From Anaerolineales bacterium (GTDB lineage: Bacteria; Chloroflexota; Anaerolineae; Anaerolineales; Villigracilaceae): DNA of 64,000 nt. This document shows positions 26,871 through 35,763 of the stretch, one piece after another; the first letter of the stretch is position 1, and each line of letters opens with the position of its first letter. The DNA lies in the NCBI GenBank assembly GCA_025056175.1, contig JANWWK010000061.1, forward strand, positions 1 to 64,000. The letters run 5' to 3'. The notes beneath the pieces were generated by a model. It was not told the DNA's origin and made no database searches. It worked only from the letters and a program-made list of their open reading frames with translations. Position numbers and translations under genes: made by a program.

Positions 26871-29800
26871 TTAGTCATTCCCGTTGCCGTGACCGTTGCC
26901 ATAGTGCATGGCGGCCATCTGCTTGTAATACTCCCAGCGGCGCTTCACATCTTCCTGCGCCTGCTTGAGGAGAGTTTCGGCGCGAGCCTCATCGGCCTGA
27001 ACCAGCATGCGGTAGCGGGTTTCGTTGTAGATGTATTGCTCGAGCGGAATAGACGGCTCTTTGGAGTCAATCGTCAGCGGGTTCTGTCCCTGCGCAATCA
27101 GCGCCGGGTTGTAGCGATAGAGCGTCCAGTGGCCCGATTGCACCGCCAGTTTCTGCTGTTCGAGGCCTTTCGCCATGTCAATGCCGTGGGCAATGCAGTG
27201 CGAGTACGCAATGATGAGCGAGGGACCATCGTAGGCTTCGGCCTCCAGGAAGGCACGCAGAGTTTGCTGGTCGTTGTAGCCCATGGCCACGCGCGCCACA
27301 TAAACATGGCCGTAAGACATGGCAATCAGGCCCAGGTCTTTCTTGCCCATGCTCTTGCCGCCCATCGCAAACTTGGCAACTGCGCCCATCGGGGTCGCTT
27401 TGGAAGCCTGACCGCCGGTGTTGGAATACACTTCGGTATCCAAAACCAGAATGTTAACATTTCGCCCGGAAGCCAGCACATGGTCAAGACCACCGTAACC
27501 GATGTCGTAGGCCCAGCCATCGCCGCCCATAATCCAAACCGATTTTTTGACCAGCACATCGGCAATCGCCAGCAGGTCGCGCGATTTGGGGTCGGTCTTG
27601 CCGCTCAGTTTAGCCTTGAGGGCAGCCACACGCTCGCGTTGGGCTTTGATGCCGGCTTCGGTGCTTTGGTCAGCGTGGATGAGTTCGTCAACCAGCGTAC
27701 CAAGTTCGGCAGACATGCTCTTGAGCAGGAAGTGAGCATATTCGGCCTGTTTATCGAGCGAAAGGCGCATGCCCAGACCAAATTCAGCATTGTCCTCGAA
27801 GAGCGAGTTGTTCCAGGTCGGGCCGCGTCCGTCTTTGTTGAACGTCCAGGGCGTGGTGGGCAGGTTGCCGCCATAAATCGAGGAACAACCGGTGGCGTTG
27901 GCAATCAGAGCGCGATCGCCGAAGAGCTGAGAAACCAGTTTGACGTAGGGGGTTTCGCCACAACCCGCACACGCGCCGGAGAATTCAAACAGCGGCTCCA
28001 ACAACTGCGAGTTCTTAATGGTGTTGGGATTGATGGCCGTGCGGTCTACTTCAGGCAGGCTCAGGAAGAAGTCCCAGTTGCGGGCTTCGCTCTCGCGCAG
28101 GGGCGGTTGCGGGGCCATGTTGATAGCGCGGCGACCGGCCTGCGTCTTGTCTTTCACCGGGCAGGCTTCCACGCACAACGTACAACCGGTGCAGTCTTCT
28201 GGCGCAACCTGCACGGTGTAGGCCATGCCAGGAAATTCCTTGAACTTCGATTCGGTATGTTTGAACGTTTCCGGTGCGTTCGCCAGCAGAGCTTTGTCGT
28301 ACACCTTGTGGCGGATGACCGCGTGCGGACAGACAAACACGCATTTGCCACACTGGATACACAAATCTGGCTCCCAAACCGGAATTTCCAGCGCGATGTT
28401 GCGTTTTTCCCATTTGGTCGTGCCGGTGGGGAAGGTGCCATCTACCGGCATGGCCGAGACAGGCACCGACTCGCCTTCCATCGCAATCATCGGCGCCAAT
28501 GTTTTCTTGACGAATTCTGGCGCGGCTTCTGGAACAGGCGGGCGCATGCGATACTGGCTGGTGGCCTTCTCTGGCACGGGAATTTCATGCAGATTGGCAA
28601 GCGTCTGGTCTACAGCCTCAAAGTTCTTCTTGACAACCGCCTCGCCGCGTTTGCCATATGTCTTTTCGATGGAGTGTTTGATTTCTGCAATCGCCTGTTC
28701 GCGCGGCAGCACACCCGAAATAGCAAAGAAGCAGGTCTGCATAATGGTGTTCACACGGCTGCCCATGCCGGTTTTCTGCGCCACTTCATAGGCGTTGATG
28801 TTGTAGAATCTAAGTTTCTTTTCGATGATTGCCCGCTGGACTTCGATGGGCAGGTGGTCCCACACCTCGTCTTTGTCGTAAATGCTGTTGAGCAGGAACA
28901 CGCCACCCGGTTGGGCAAACTTCAGGACGTCGTAACGTTCCAGGAAGGAGAACTGGTGGCAGGCCACGAAGTTCGCCGTGTTGTTTGCAATCAAGTAGGG
29001 CGCACGGATAGGTTTGGGCCCAAAACGCAGATGCGACTGTGTGAGCGTGCCAGATTTCTTGGAGTCATAGACGAAGTACCCCTGCGCGTAATTGTCGGTC
29101 TCTTCGCCAATGATTTTGATGGAGTTCTTATTCGCCCCCACCGTACCATCAGCACCCAGACCAATGAACACGCAGCGCACGGTATCGGGATGTTCAATGC
29201 TGAACGAAGAATCCACTTCCAGGCTGGTGTGCGTCACGTCATCCTGAATGCCGACGGTGAAGTGGTTTTTGGGAGCAGGCTTCGCCAATTCGTCGAAGAT
29301 GGTTTTGACCATCGCCGGGGTAAATTCTTTAGATGAAAGACCATACCGCCCACCGATGACCTTGATACCCGTTCGGCCACTCTCGAACACAGCATTGACC
29401 ACATCCTGATAGAGCGGTTCGCCTGCGGAGCCAGGTTCTTTGGTGCGGTCGAGTGCCGCAATCGACTGTACGGTTGCGGGCAAGGCCGCAATGAACGCCT
29501 GCATATCGAAGGGGCGGAACAGGCGCACGCGCACCACACCGACTTTTTCGCCACGTTCGGCCAGGAAGCGAGCGGTCTCTTCTGCCGTTTCGCCGCCCGA
29601 ACCCATGAGAACGATGATGCGTTCTGCTTCGGGATGCCCTGCATAGTCGAACAGATGATACTGCCGCCCGGTGCGAGCAGCAAATTCGTTCATCGTTTCC
29701 TGCACCAGACCCGGCGTAGCCAGATAGAAGCGGTTGACCGTTTCACGTCCCTGGAAGTACACATCGGGGTTCTGGGCTGTGCCGCGCAGGATGGGGCGGT

Positions 29801-30434
29801 CAGGTGTCATGGCACGGGCGCGGTGTGCCTGCACCAGGTCCATGTCAATCAGCGCGCGCAAATCATCATCGCTCAGCGGTTCAATTTTGTTGACTTCGTG
29901 CGAGGTGCGGAAGCCATCAAAGAAGTGCAGGAATGGTACGCGCGTCTTGAGCGTAGCCGCATGAGCAATGGCAGCCATGTCGTGCGCTTCTTGCACCGAA
30001 CCGGAGGAGAGCATGGCCCAACCGGTCTGCCGGCAGGCCATCACGTCCTGATGGTCGCCATAAATGGAGAGACCTTGCGCAGCAATCGCGCGCGCCGCGA
30101 TGTGGAAGACCGTGCTGGTGAGTTCGCCAGCAATTTTGTACATATTGGGAATCATCAACAGCAACCCCTGGCTGGCAGTGAAGGTGGTACAAAGCGCCCC
30201 GGCCTGCAGCGCACCATGCACCGCACCTGCCGCGCCACCCTCGGATTGCATCTCGATGACATGCGGCGTGCTGCCCCAAATGTTGGGCTTGCCTTTGGCT
30301 GCCCATTCATCCGAAAACTCACCCATGTTAGAAGAGGGAGTAATCGGGTAAATGGCAATGACCTCGCTCACCCGGTAGGCAACAGAAGCGGTGGCTTCGT
30401 TGCCGTCAATGGCAATCATTGGTTTCTTGGACAT
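26871..30434 (-). CDS. nifJ: Pyruvate:ferredoxin (flavodoxin) oxidoreductase
   Basis: 1187 residues, the full single-chain PFOR. It oxidises pyruvate and CoA to acetyl-CoA and CO2, reducing ferredoxin, and is oxygen sensitive. Domains in order: pyrimidine-binding domain I (YPITPSSNMGE), transketolase C-like domain, gamma domain, a two-[4Fe-4S] ferredoxin module (CIQCGKCVFVCPH near 693 and CTGCTLCVEACPV near 748), a third-cluster Cys pair (CAGCGET near 821) and the TPP domain (GDGWAYDIGYGG). AAGGAG precedes the ATG. Upstream lie a TATAAT and a Rex-like palindrome. It points to anaerobic pyruvate metabolism. Confidence 0.97.
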   Translation of the reverse strand: MSKKPMIAIDGNEATASVAYRVSEVIAIYPITPSSNMGEFSDEWAAKGKPNIWGSTPHVIEMQSEGGAAGAVHGALQAGALCTTFTASQGLLLMIPNMYKIAGELTSTVFHIAARAIAAQGLSIYGDHQDVMACRQTGWAMLSSGSVQEAHDMAAIAHAATLKTRVPFLHFFDGFRTSHEVNKIEPLSDDDLRALIDMDLVQAHRARAMTPDRPILRGTAQNPDVYFQGRETVNRFYLATPGLVQETMNEFAARTGRQYHLFDYAGHPEAERIIVLMGSGGETAEETARFLAERGEKVGVVRVRLFRPFDMQAFIAALPATVQSIAALDRTKEPGSAGEPLYQDVVNAVFESGRTGIKVIGGRYGLSSKEFTPAMVKTIFDELAKPAPKNHFTVGIQDDVTHTSLEVDSSFSIEHPDTVRCVFIGLGADGTVGANKNSIKIIGEETDNYAQGYFVYDSKKSGTLTQSHLRFGPKPIRAPYLIANNTANFVACHQFSFLERYDVLKFAQPGGVFLLNSIYDKDEVWDHLPIEVQRAIIEKKLRFYNINAYEVAQKTGMGSRVNTIMQTCFFAISGVLPREQAIAEIKHSIEKTYGKRGEAVVKKNFEAVDQTLANLHEIPVPEKATSQYRMRPPVPEAAPEFVKKTLAPMIAMEGESVPVSAMPVDGTFPTGTTKWEKRNIALEIPVWEPDLCIQCGKCVFVCPHAVIRHKVYDKALLANAPETFKHTESKFKEFPGMAYTVQVAPEDCTGCTLCVEACPVKDKTQAGRRAINMAPQPPLRESEARNWDFFLSLPEVDRTAINPNTIKNSQLLEPLFEFSGACAGCGETPYVKLVSQLFGDRALIANATGCSSIYGGNLPTTPWTFNKDGRGPTWNNSLFEDNAEFGLGMRLSLDKQAEYAHFLLKSMSAELGTLVDELIHADQSTEAGIKAQRERVAALKAKLSGKTDPKSRDLLAIADVLVKKSVWIMGGDGWAYDIGYGGLDHVLASGRNVNILVLDTEVYSNTGGQASKATPMGAVAKFAMGGKSMGKKDLGLIAMSYGHVYVARVAMGYNDQQTLRAFLEAEAYDGPSLIIAYSHCIAHGIDMAKGLEQQKLAVQSGHWTLYRYNPALIAQGQNPLTIDSKEPSIPLEQYIYNETRYRMLVQADEARAETLLKQAQEDVKRRWEYYKQMAAMHYGNGHGNGND

Positions 30435-30472
30435 CGGTAAACTCCTTCTGAATAAAGAGAATAAGGTCTGTT

Positions 30473-30490
30473 TGTGAAAAATTGCTCAAA
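30473..30490. promoter_or_regulatory. Rex-like operator at the nifJ start site
   Basis: TTGTGAAAAATTGCTCAA is an imperfect 18-bp palindrome resembling the Rex NADH-sensor site (TTGTGAA-N4-TTCACAA). It overlaps the predicted +1 of nifJ, a repressing position. The right half deviates from consensus. Confidence 0.35.
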
Positions 30491-30667
30491 CCTGCCCATT
30501 ATACCGCACTTTGCGCGGAGGACGGAATGCCTTGTGGGCAGAAACATAACCGGCGCACGCATCTTTGCAAGTGTAGCCGCTCTGGTTTTTCGAGAATAGT
30601 CATGAATGTCACATTAAAGCCCGAATCTTGTCATGAATTTCGGACAAGGTTAGGGGAATTTGTACGC

Positions 30668-30688
30668 GGGCAGGTCTATCACCTGCCC
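30668..30688. repeat. Inverted repeat (8-bp arms)
   Basis: Arms GGGCAGGT and ACCTGCCC around CTATC. Not followed by a T-run in either direction; could be an operator or leader structure. Confidence 0.45.
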
Positions 30689-30715
30689 CACGTGCCGCAA
30701 ATCGGAGCTTTGCGA

Positions 30716-30736
30716 GAGCAAGTCTTTGACTTGCTC
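30716..30736. promoter_or_regulatory. Inverted repeat (9-bp arms) over a possible -35
   Basis: Arms GAGCAAGTC and GACTTGCTC around TTT. The right arm contains TTGACT, which could act as a -35 although the spacer to TAGGAT (30746-30751) is only 14 bp; the extended -10 (TGG) may compensate. Operator-like position. Confidence 0.4.
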
Positions 30737-30782
30737 AACCTGTGGTAGGATTCACGCATAGACACTTTGCGCGAGGGCTGAG

Positions 30783-32861
30783 ATGAAAAAAGCACCGTTT
30801 TTTCTGCTTTCGATGTTCTTTCTCCTGGCTGCCTGCCAGACCGTTCCCGGCGTTGCGCCGGAGAGTGTGCCAACCGCCCTGCCGGCCTCCGAAACGCCCA
30901 ACCCCGAGATTCCACCGGAATACCTGACCCAGGCCGCCCTGCCGCGCACCATCCCGCCCTCACCTACCGATATTGCGACCGAAACTCCCATTCCTACCAT
31001 TACCCCATCGATTACGCCCACCGCCACACCCAGCCCCACACGCACGCCGCGCGTGTTTGCACCCGCAGGTGCCGGAACGCCGGTGATTGACTTTGGCTTC
31101 CCTGCCATTCAGATTGAAAGCGTGCCACGCCTGCTTCCCATCTGGCAAGCCATGCAGCCGGTCATCCGGCAAACCGCTCTCAGCGGCGATGGGCAAAAAT
31201 TATTCGTCAGCACAGCCAACGGTTTGTTTGTGTTCGACTCAACAGGTGCACGTCTGGCGTACTGGCGCGATGTCTTCACCACCTCCCTGCCTTGTTCAAC
31301 CTGTCTGAGCGTCAACCGCGATGGCTCGCTGTTTGCCGTTCTCACACGCAACGCCGGACGGTGGGAAGCACAGGTGTACGAAGTGCGGGATGTCCAAGCG
31401 AAATCCCTGCGTTTGAGCATTCCCCTGGAGGGCAACTATCGCGAAACAGAAAATGAAGGGCTGGTCTTACTCTCGCCCGACGGTGTCTTTCTGGCCTATG
31501 CTGCTGGCGAGGCGCCTGTGCGCGTGTTCAACCTGAACACCGGGCGACAGGTACTGACCATCGCAAAACCCTTACGTAACCTGCAATTCAGCGGCGATGG
31601 CAGCCGCCTGGCCGTGCGCGATGGCCGCAATCTCTTGTTGTATGATACCCAAACGTGGGACAAGCCCACCACGCTCTTACTCCCCGCCAACGACACACCA
31701 TTTGCGCTCTCCGGGGATAGCCGTTTGCTGGCCATCACCTTTGGCAACCGCTTGCGCATTTATCAGATTCAAGACCTGAAACCCACCCGGGAAGTGACTG
31801 TGCCGGATGGCAAAGCGCGGCGATGGCAACTTTCATTCGTCAACGAAACTCTCCTGCGGGGCATCAGCGTAGCCTGGAATGTGAAACGCACCCTCGCCAC
31901 CGTCGTCATCGCCGAATGGGAGCCGCTCAGCGGGCAAAACCTGCGCTTTGAGACCTTTGAGACCGCCACACTCTCCCCCTTCCCGCCAGATTGGCCTTCA
32001 GAACTGCCCCTCGAAGATTCCTCCAACGGGTTGGGGGTAGGCGAATATCACGCCTTTCGCTACATCACCAGCGAAATGCTTCTGATTGGCACACCACACA
32101 AAGTGTGCTGGGTCAAAATTCTTTCTGGCGAACAAAACTGCGTTACCGACCCGGAAAATCTCCTCTTCACCACCGACACCATTGCGCTAAAAGAAATTGT
32201 TCAGGAAAAACGTACCCTGTTGCAAACCTGGCGGGGAGAAACCATCCTGGATGTGTTCGGTGATTATCGCGTGCGGGCGGTAGACCGCATTGGCGAATGG
32301 GTCTTGATTGACGTGCGCGGCGCAGCCGCAGATTTATACGCCAAAGGCCGGCCGCGCGCGTCCGAATCGGTCGGCGGTGCCTTCCAGGCATTTGCCGAAA
32401 CACGCACCCTGTTCGCCTATACCACCCAACAAAAAAACAAAACCTTCGTCATCACCATCTTCGATAAAACGACCGGCAAAACGATTGCCCAGCAAAAAGA
32501 CGTATTTCTGCTCTCGCCGCTCACAATGAGCCGCCAGGGGACACTTCTGCTGCTCAAGCGTGACCTGGATAAGGGCCTGACGATTGTGCTGTCTATGGCG
32601 CCGCCGCGTTACACGCTGCGCGAGGTCAAACGGCTGGCATTCGAGGCCGAAGTGCTGGCAATGGTCTATTCAACGCAAGAAAATCTGCTGGCATTTGCAC
32701 TTTCGGATGGGTCGGTGGTTGTGTACTCGTCCGATTTGGAACTGCGCGAGGTCTTCCAGGCATTCGATAGTCCCGTCACTGCTCTGGCTTTCAGTCCTGA
32801 TGACCGGTTTCTGGCCGCTGCCTCGGCCGAAGGCATCCGCGTTTTTGCGGTCAGACCCTGA
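30783..32861 (+). CDS. Beta-propeller (WD40-like) lipoprotein
   Basis: 692 residues. Signal peptide with lipobox LAAC, so lipid-anchored outside the membrane. Residues 20-100 are a Pro/Thr-rich spacer (PTPSPTRTPR-type), common in Chloroflexota surface lipoproteins. The rest contains repeated beta-strand units such as LSPDGVFLAYAAGEAPVRVFN, LQFSGDGSRLAVRDGRNLLLY and LAFSPDDRFLAAASAEGIRVF, fitting two propellers. No catalytic motif is seen; a binding or scaffolding role is likely. The ATG follows GAGGGCTGAG. Confidence 0.82.
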   Translation: MKKAPFFLLSMFFLLAACQTVPGVAPESVPTALPASETPNPEIPPEYLTQAALPRTIPPSPTDIATETPIPTITPSITPTATPSPTRTPRVFAPAGAGTPVIDFGFPAIQIESVPRLLPIWQAMQPVIRQTALSGDGQKLFVSTANGLFVFDSTGARLAYWRDVFTTSLPCSTCLSVNRDGSLFAVLTRNAGRWEAQVYEVRDVQAKSLRLSIPLEGNYRETENEGLVLLSPDGVFLAYAAGEAPVRVFNLNTGRQVLTIAKPLRNLQFSGDGSRLAVRDGRNLLLYDTQTWDKPTTLLLPANDTPFALSGDSRLLAITFGNRLRIYQIQDLKPTREVTVPDGKARRWQLSFVNETLLRGISVAWNVKRTLATVVIAEWEPLSGQNLRFETFETATLSPFPPDWPSELPLEDSSNGLGVGEYHAFRYITSEMLLIGTPHKVCWVKILSGEQNCVTDPENLLFTTDTIALKEIVQEKRTLLQTWRGETILDVFGDYRVRAVDRIGEWVLIDVRGAAADLYAKGRPRASESVGGAFQAFAETRTLFAYTTQQKNKTFVITIFDKTTGKTIAQQKDVFLLSPLTMSRQGTLLLLKRDLDKGLTIVLSMAPPRYTLREVKRLAFEAEVLAMVYSTQENLLAFALSDGSVVVYSSDLELREVFQAFDSPVTALAFSPDDRFLAAASAEGIRVFAVRP

Positions 32862-32865
32862 GAGA

Positions 32866-32898
32866 ACGAAAAACGGGGACGGCGTGCCGCCCCCGTTT
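32866..32898 (-). terminator. Terminator between the lipoprotein gene and gdhA
   Basis: Stem 32871-32878 with 32891-32898 plus an inner GC helix. On the minus strand it is followed by TTTTTCGTT, so it terminates gdhA. It may also work for the convergent lipoprotein gene. Confidence 0.75.
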
Positions 32899-32915
32899 CC
32901 ATAGACCATCTGGCG

Positions 32916-34202
32916 CTATACCCAACCGCGCAACTGCATGGCCTTGACCACCCGGTCAATCGCCACCATATAAGCGGCATCGCGCATATATACTTTTTCG
33001 CGCAGGCTCATATTCAAGACGGCGTGGAAGGCCTGTGTCATCTTGGTATCCAGTTTTTGCAGCACTTCTTCCTTCGTCCAGTAGAAGTTCATATCGTTCT
33101 GCACCGATTCGAAGTAAGAAGTCGTCACGCCGCCCGCATTGCACAGAAAATCGGGGATATTGAAAATGCCGTTGGCTTTGAAGAACTCATCGGCTTCGGG
33201 CGTGCAGGGGCCGTTGGCGCCTTCCGCCACAATTTTGATACCTTTCGACATCTTTTGAACCGTATCGGCGTTGACATGGCCTTCGATGGCCGCCGGAATC
33301 AGAACGTTGGCGTCCTTCTCAATCCACTTATCACCATCTTCCACGATGTAGCCCGAATCCAGCGCTTTTTTCTTGTCAATCGTGCCATACTGATCGGTGA
33401 TGCTCATCAAGAAACGGGGATTGACGCCGTCTTTGTGGCTGTAGGTGTAAGCCGTTTTGTCGTTGCGGTCCCAGCATGAGACGCACGCCACTGTACCGCC
33501 CAACAGTTCGGTAAAGCCAATAGCGGCATATTGCGCCACATTCCCAAAGCCCTCAATGGCCGCCACCGAATTTTTGGGGTCAATGTTCAGGTACTTCATT
33601 GCCTCGCGCACGGTGTAAATCACACCAAAACCAGTGGCTTCGGTGCGGCCTTCGGAGCCGCCACCGCCCAACGGCTTGCCGGTGAACACGCCGGGGGTGT
33701 ATTCGCCAACCAGTTTGGAGTACTCATCCATCATCCAGCCCATCATCTGCGGGGTCGTGCCGACATCCGGCGCAGGAACATCCAGGCGCGGGCCGATATT
33801 CTTCCACATCACCTGCACCCAGCCGCGGCACAGACGTTCCTTTTCCGTGGTGGAGAGCGTGGAGGGGTCTACCACCACACCGCCCTTACCGCCGCCCAAC
33901 GGAATATCGGCCACAGCACACTTCCAGGTCATCCAGGTCGCCAAAGCACGCACCGTATCGAGAGTCTCCGAAGGGTGAAAGCGGATACCGCCCTTATTCG
34001 GGCCACGCGCATCGTTGTGCTGTACGCGATAGCCCTGAAAAACGCGCAGAGAACCGTCATCCATCCGAATGGGGATGCGGAAACTGTACTCGCGCATCGG
34101 CCAGCGCAGCACTTCGGCAATTTGCGGGTCCAGGTTGAGCAGCTTGGCGACACCATCGAACTGCTTCTGAGCCATCTCGAACGCATTGATTTGTCCAGTC
34201 AT
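32916..34202 (-). CDS. gdhA: Glutamate dehydrogenase
   Basis: 428 residues, the size of hexameric NAD(P)-dependent glutamate dehydrogenases of the Glu/Leu/Phe/Val family. Substrate and catalytic region: GPNKGGIRFHP (67-77) and MTWKCAVADIPLGGGKGG (91-108) with K94 and K106. The C-terminal Rossmann domain has AIEGFGNVAQYAA. It links ammonia and 2-oxoglutarate to glutamate. AGGAGA precedes the ATG. The upstream leader contains a terminator-like hairpin. Cofactor preference is not read from sequence. Confidence 0.95.
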   Translation of the reverse strand: MTGQINAFEMAQKQFDGVAKLLNLDPQIAEVLRWPMREYSFRIPIRMDDGSLRVFQGYRVQHNDARGPNKGGIRFHPSETLDTVRALATWMTWKCAVADIPLGGGKGGVVVDPSTLSTTEKERLCRGWVQVMWKNIGPRLDVPAPDVGTTPQMMGWMMDEYSKLVGEYTPGVFTGKPLGGGGSEGRTEATGFGVIYTVREAMKYLNIDPKNSVAAIEGFGNVAQYAAIGFTELLGGTVACVSCWDRNDKTAYTYSHKDGVNPRFLMSITDQYGTIDKKKALDSGYIVEDGDKWIEKDANVLIPAAIEGHVNADTVQKMSKGIKIVAEGANGPCTPEADEFFKANGIFNIPDFLCNAGGVTTSYFESVQNDMNFYWTKEEVLQKLDTKMTQAFHAVLNMSLREKVYMRDAAYMVAIDRVVKAMQLRGWV

Positions 34203-34245
34203 TATCGTCTCCTGTCAGAATGTGACTGAAATGGTGAGAAAATAT

Positions 34246-34275
34246 AAGCGGGCAACCGGAACGCTGCCCGCTTTT
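34246..34275. promoter_or_regulatory. Terminator-like hairpin upstream of gdhA
   Basis: Arms AAGCGGGCA and TGCCCGCTT flank a 10-nt loop about 45 bp upstream of the gdhA start. On the plus strand it is followed by TTTT, but no plus gene ends here. On the minus strand it lies in the probable gdhA leader, followed by ATATTTTC, so it may be an attenuator. Confidence 0.4.
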
Positions 34276-34291
34276 TTACGGAGTAATGTCT

Positions 34292-34330
34292 TGCGTCTGA
34301 CGCATAGGGTTCATGTCAACCTTGGGTTGA
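34292..34330. repeat. Two operator-like palindromes between gdhA and ogt
   Basis: TGCGTC-T-GACGCA (34292-34304) and TCAACC-TTG-GGTTGA (34316-34330), each perfect. They lie in the divergent promoter region. Confidence 0.5.
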
Positions 34331-34450
34331 TACAGTACAAGATTACATGAATTTCAAAGGCAAGTCAATATGAGAGTTGTCACGAAATCGGGCGTTCTTT
34401 GTCAGACAAAGGTAAAATCAGGACTATCCTGCCTTTTGGAGACTTGCACA

Positions 34451-34996
34451 ATGAAAACTCTCTATATCGGACATACCGGTGAAACGCCGCTCGGCGAGAT
34501 TTGGGTCGCCGTTTCGGAAAGCGGCCTGGTGGCAGTGGATTTTCCATCCACACGCGAAGCGTTTACAATCGCGCTCAAACAGCGTCATGCCGCCGAAGTG
34601 GTCTTTGACCTGCAGCGGACTGCTGAAGCCGTGCGTCAATTGCGCGAATACGCTGCCGGAGAACGCCGCACCTTCACCCTGCCTGTTGACTGGTCGGGGA
34701 TGGGAACATTTCAGCAAAAGGTGCTGGAACTGACCCGGCAGATTCCGTATGGCGAAACACGCACTTATCAGCACCTGGCGGCCCAGTTGGGCAACCCGCG
34801 CGCCGCTCGCGCCATTGCGCGCGCGCAGGCCACCAACCCTATCCCGCTGGTCATCCCCTGTCATCGTGTCATCGGCAGTGATGGCGCGCTGCGTGGCTAT
34901 GGCGCAGGCAAAGGAATCGCCACCAAACAACAACTGCTCGACCTGGAAGCCCACAGCAAGCCGACCGCTCTGGATGCTGGCAAGAACACCCCATAA
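34451..34996 (+). CDS. ogt: Methylated-DNA--protein-cysteine methyltransferase
   Basis: 181 residues. Suicide repair of O6-alkylguanine; the acceptor is Cys in IPCHRVIG (C137). The helix-turn-helix PYGETRTYQHLAAQLGNPRAARA (99-121) flips out the damaged base. The start at 34451 follows GGAGA and gives a normal N-terminal domain; the frame back to 34370 crosses a -10 (TAAAAT, 34413-34418). It is followed after 11 bp by a PIG-L gene. Confidence 0.95.
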   Translation: MKTLYIGHTGETPLGEIWVAVSESGLVAVDFPSTREAFTIALKQRHAAEVVFDLQRTAEAVRQLREYAAGERRTFTLPVDWSGMGTFQQKVLELTRQIPYGETRTYQHLAAQLGNPRAARAIARAQATNPIPLVIPCHRVIGSDGALRGYGAGKGIATKQQLLDLEAHSKPTALDAGKNTP

Positions 34997-35007
34997 GTGA
35001 ACCGCCA

Positions 35008-35763
35008 ATGAACGAAGCCACCGAATACATCCCCCGGCGCGCCATGAGCATCCACGCTCACCCCGACGACCAGGAATTTACTGTGGGGGGAACGCTGGCA
35101 AAATGGGCACGTGCTGGCTGCGAAATCGTTGCCATCACCATCACGAGTGGCGATTCGGGCTGCAATGACCCTGCCAGAGATGCCTCCTACAAACCCGAAC
35201 TGGCAAAAATCCGCGAGGCCGAACAACTGGCCGCCAACGCCGTGCTGGGCATCCGTGAAGCGGTCTTTCTGCGTTATCCCGATGGCGAACTGGAAGCGAC
35301 CCTCGCGCTGCGCAAAGAACTGACGCGCCTGATTCGCTTGTACCGCCCCGATGTCATCGTGACTGGCGACCCGCAAGGCGTCTTCTATGGAAACGGCTAC
35401 ATCAACCATCCTGACCATCGCGCAGCAGCACAGGCCGCGCTGTATGCCACTTTCCCTTCTGCCGGCACACGGTTGATTTTCACTGACCTGCTGGAAGCAG
35501 GATATGAACCACACAACGTCAAGCGGGTGTACGTTCACGGCGCCGAAAAACCCGATACGTGGATAGATATTTCCGATACCATCCATCTGAAAATCGAAGC
35601 ACTGAAAAAGCACGTTTCACAACTGGGCGATTGGGACCCAACGGAAACGATTCAGAAGTGGGCAGAAGAAGATGGCCGTGAACGCGGCTTACGATATTCC
35701 GAATCGTTCAAAGTGATGGTGTTGGTTGAAGAGGATGCTTCCCACGCGCCCGGAAAGGATTAA
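35008..35763 (+). CDS. PIG-L / LmbE family deacetylase
   Basis: 251 residues. Zinc-dependent N-deacetylase fold with the AHPDDQE metal motif (about residues 13-19) and a late HPDHRAAAQAAL motif supplying the third ligand. Family members deacetylate GlcNAc conjugates such as bacillithiol, mycothiol or teicoplanin precursors. No thiol ligase or partner gene is adjacent, so the substrate is unknown. The stop overlaps the next ATG (TAATG). Confidence 0.88.
   Translation: MNEATEYIPRRAMSIHAHPDDQEFTVGGTLAKWARAGCEIVAITITSGDSGCNDPARDASYKPELAKIREAEQLAANAVLGIREAVFLRYPDGELEATLALRKELTRLIRLYRPDVIVTGDPQGVFYGNGYINHPDHRAAAQAALYATFPSAGTRLIFTDLLEAGYEPHNVKRVYVHGAEKPDTWIDISDTIHLKIEALKKHVSQLGDWDPTETIQKWAEEDGRERGLRYSESFKVMVLVEEDASHAPGKD

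Larger units (their letters stand above)
30435..30782. other. Divergent control region between nifJ and a lipoprotein gene
   Basis: About 350 bp without a gene. On the left are the nifJ -10 (TATAAT, minus 30503-30498) and a Rex-like palindrome. On the right are two perfect inverted repeats (30668-30688 and 30716-30736) and an extended -10, TGGTAGGAT, for the plus-strand gene. No small ORF with a ribosome site was seen. Confidence 0.55.

Noticed and set aside
26889-29336. 815-codon open frame antisense to nifJ
   Set aside because: It is the mirror of the high-GC nifJ gene, has no ribosome site or recognisable motif, and nifJ is certain.
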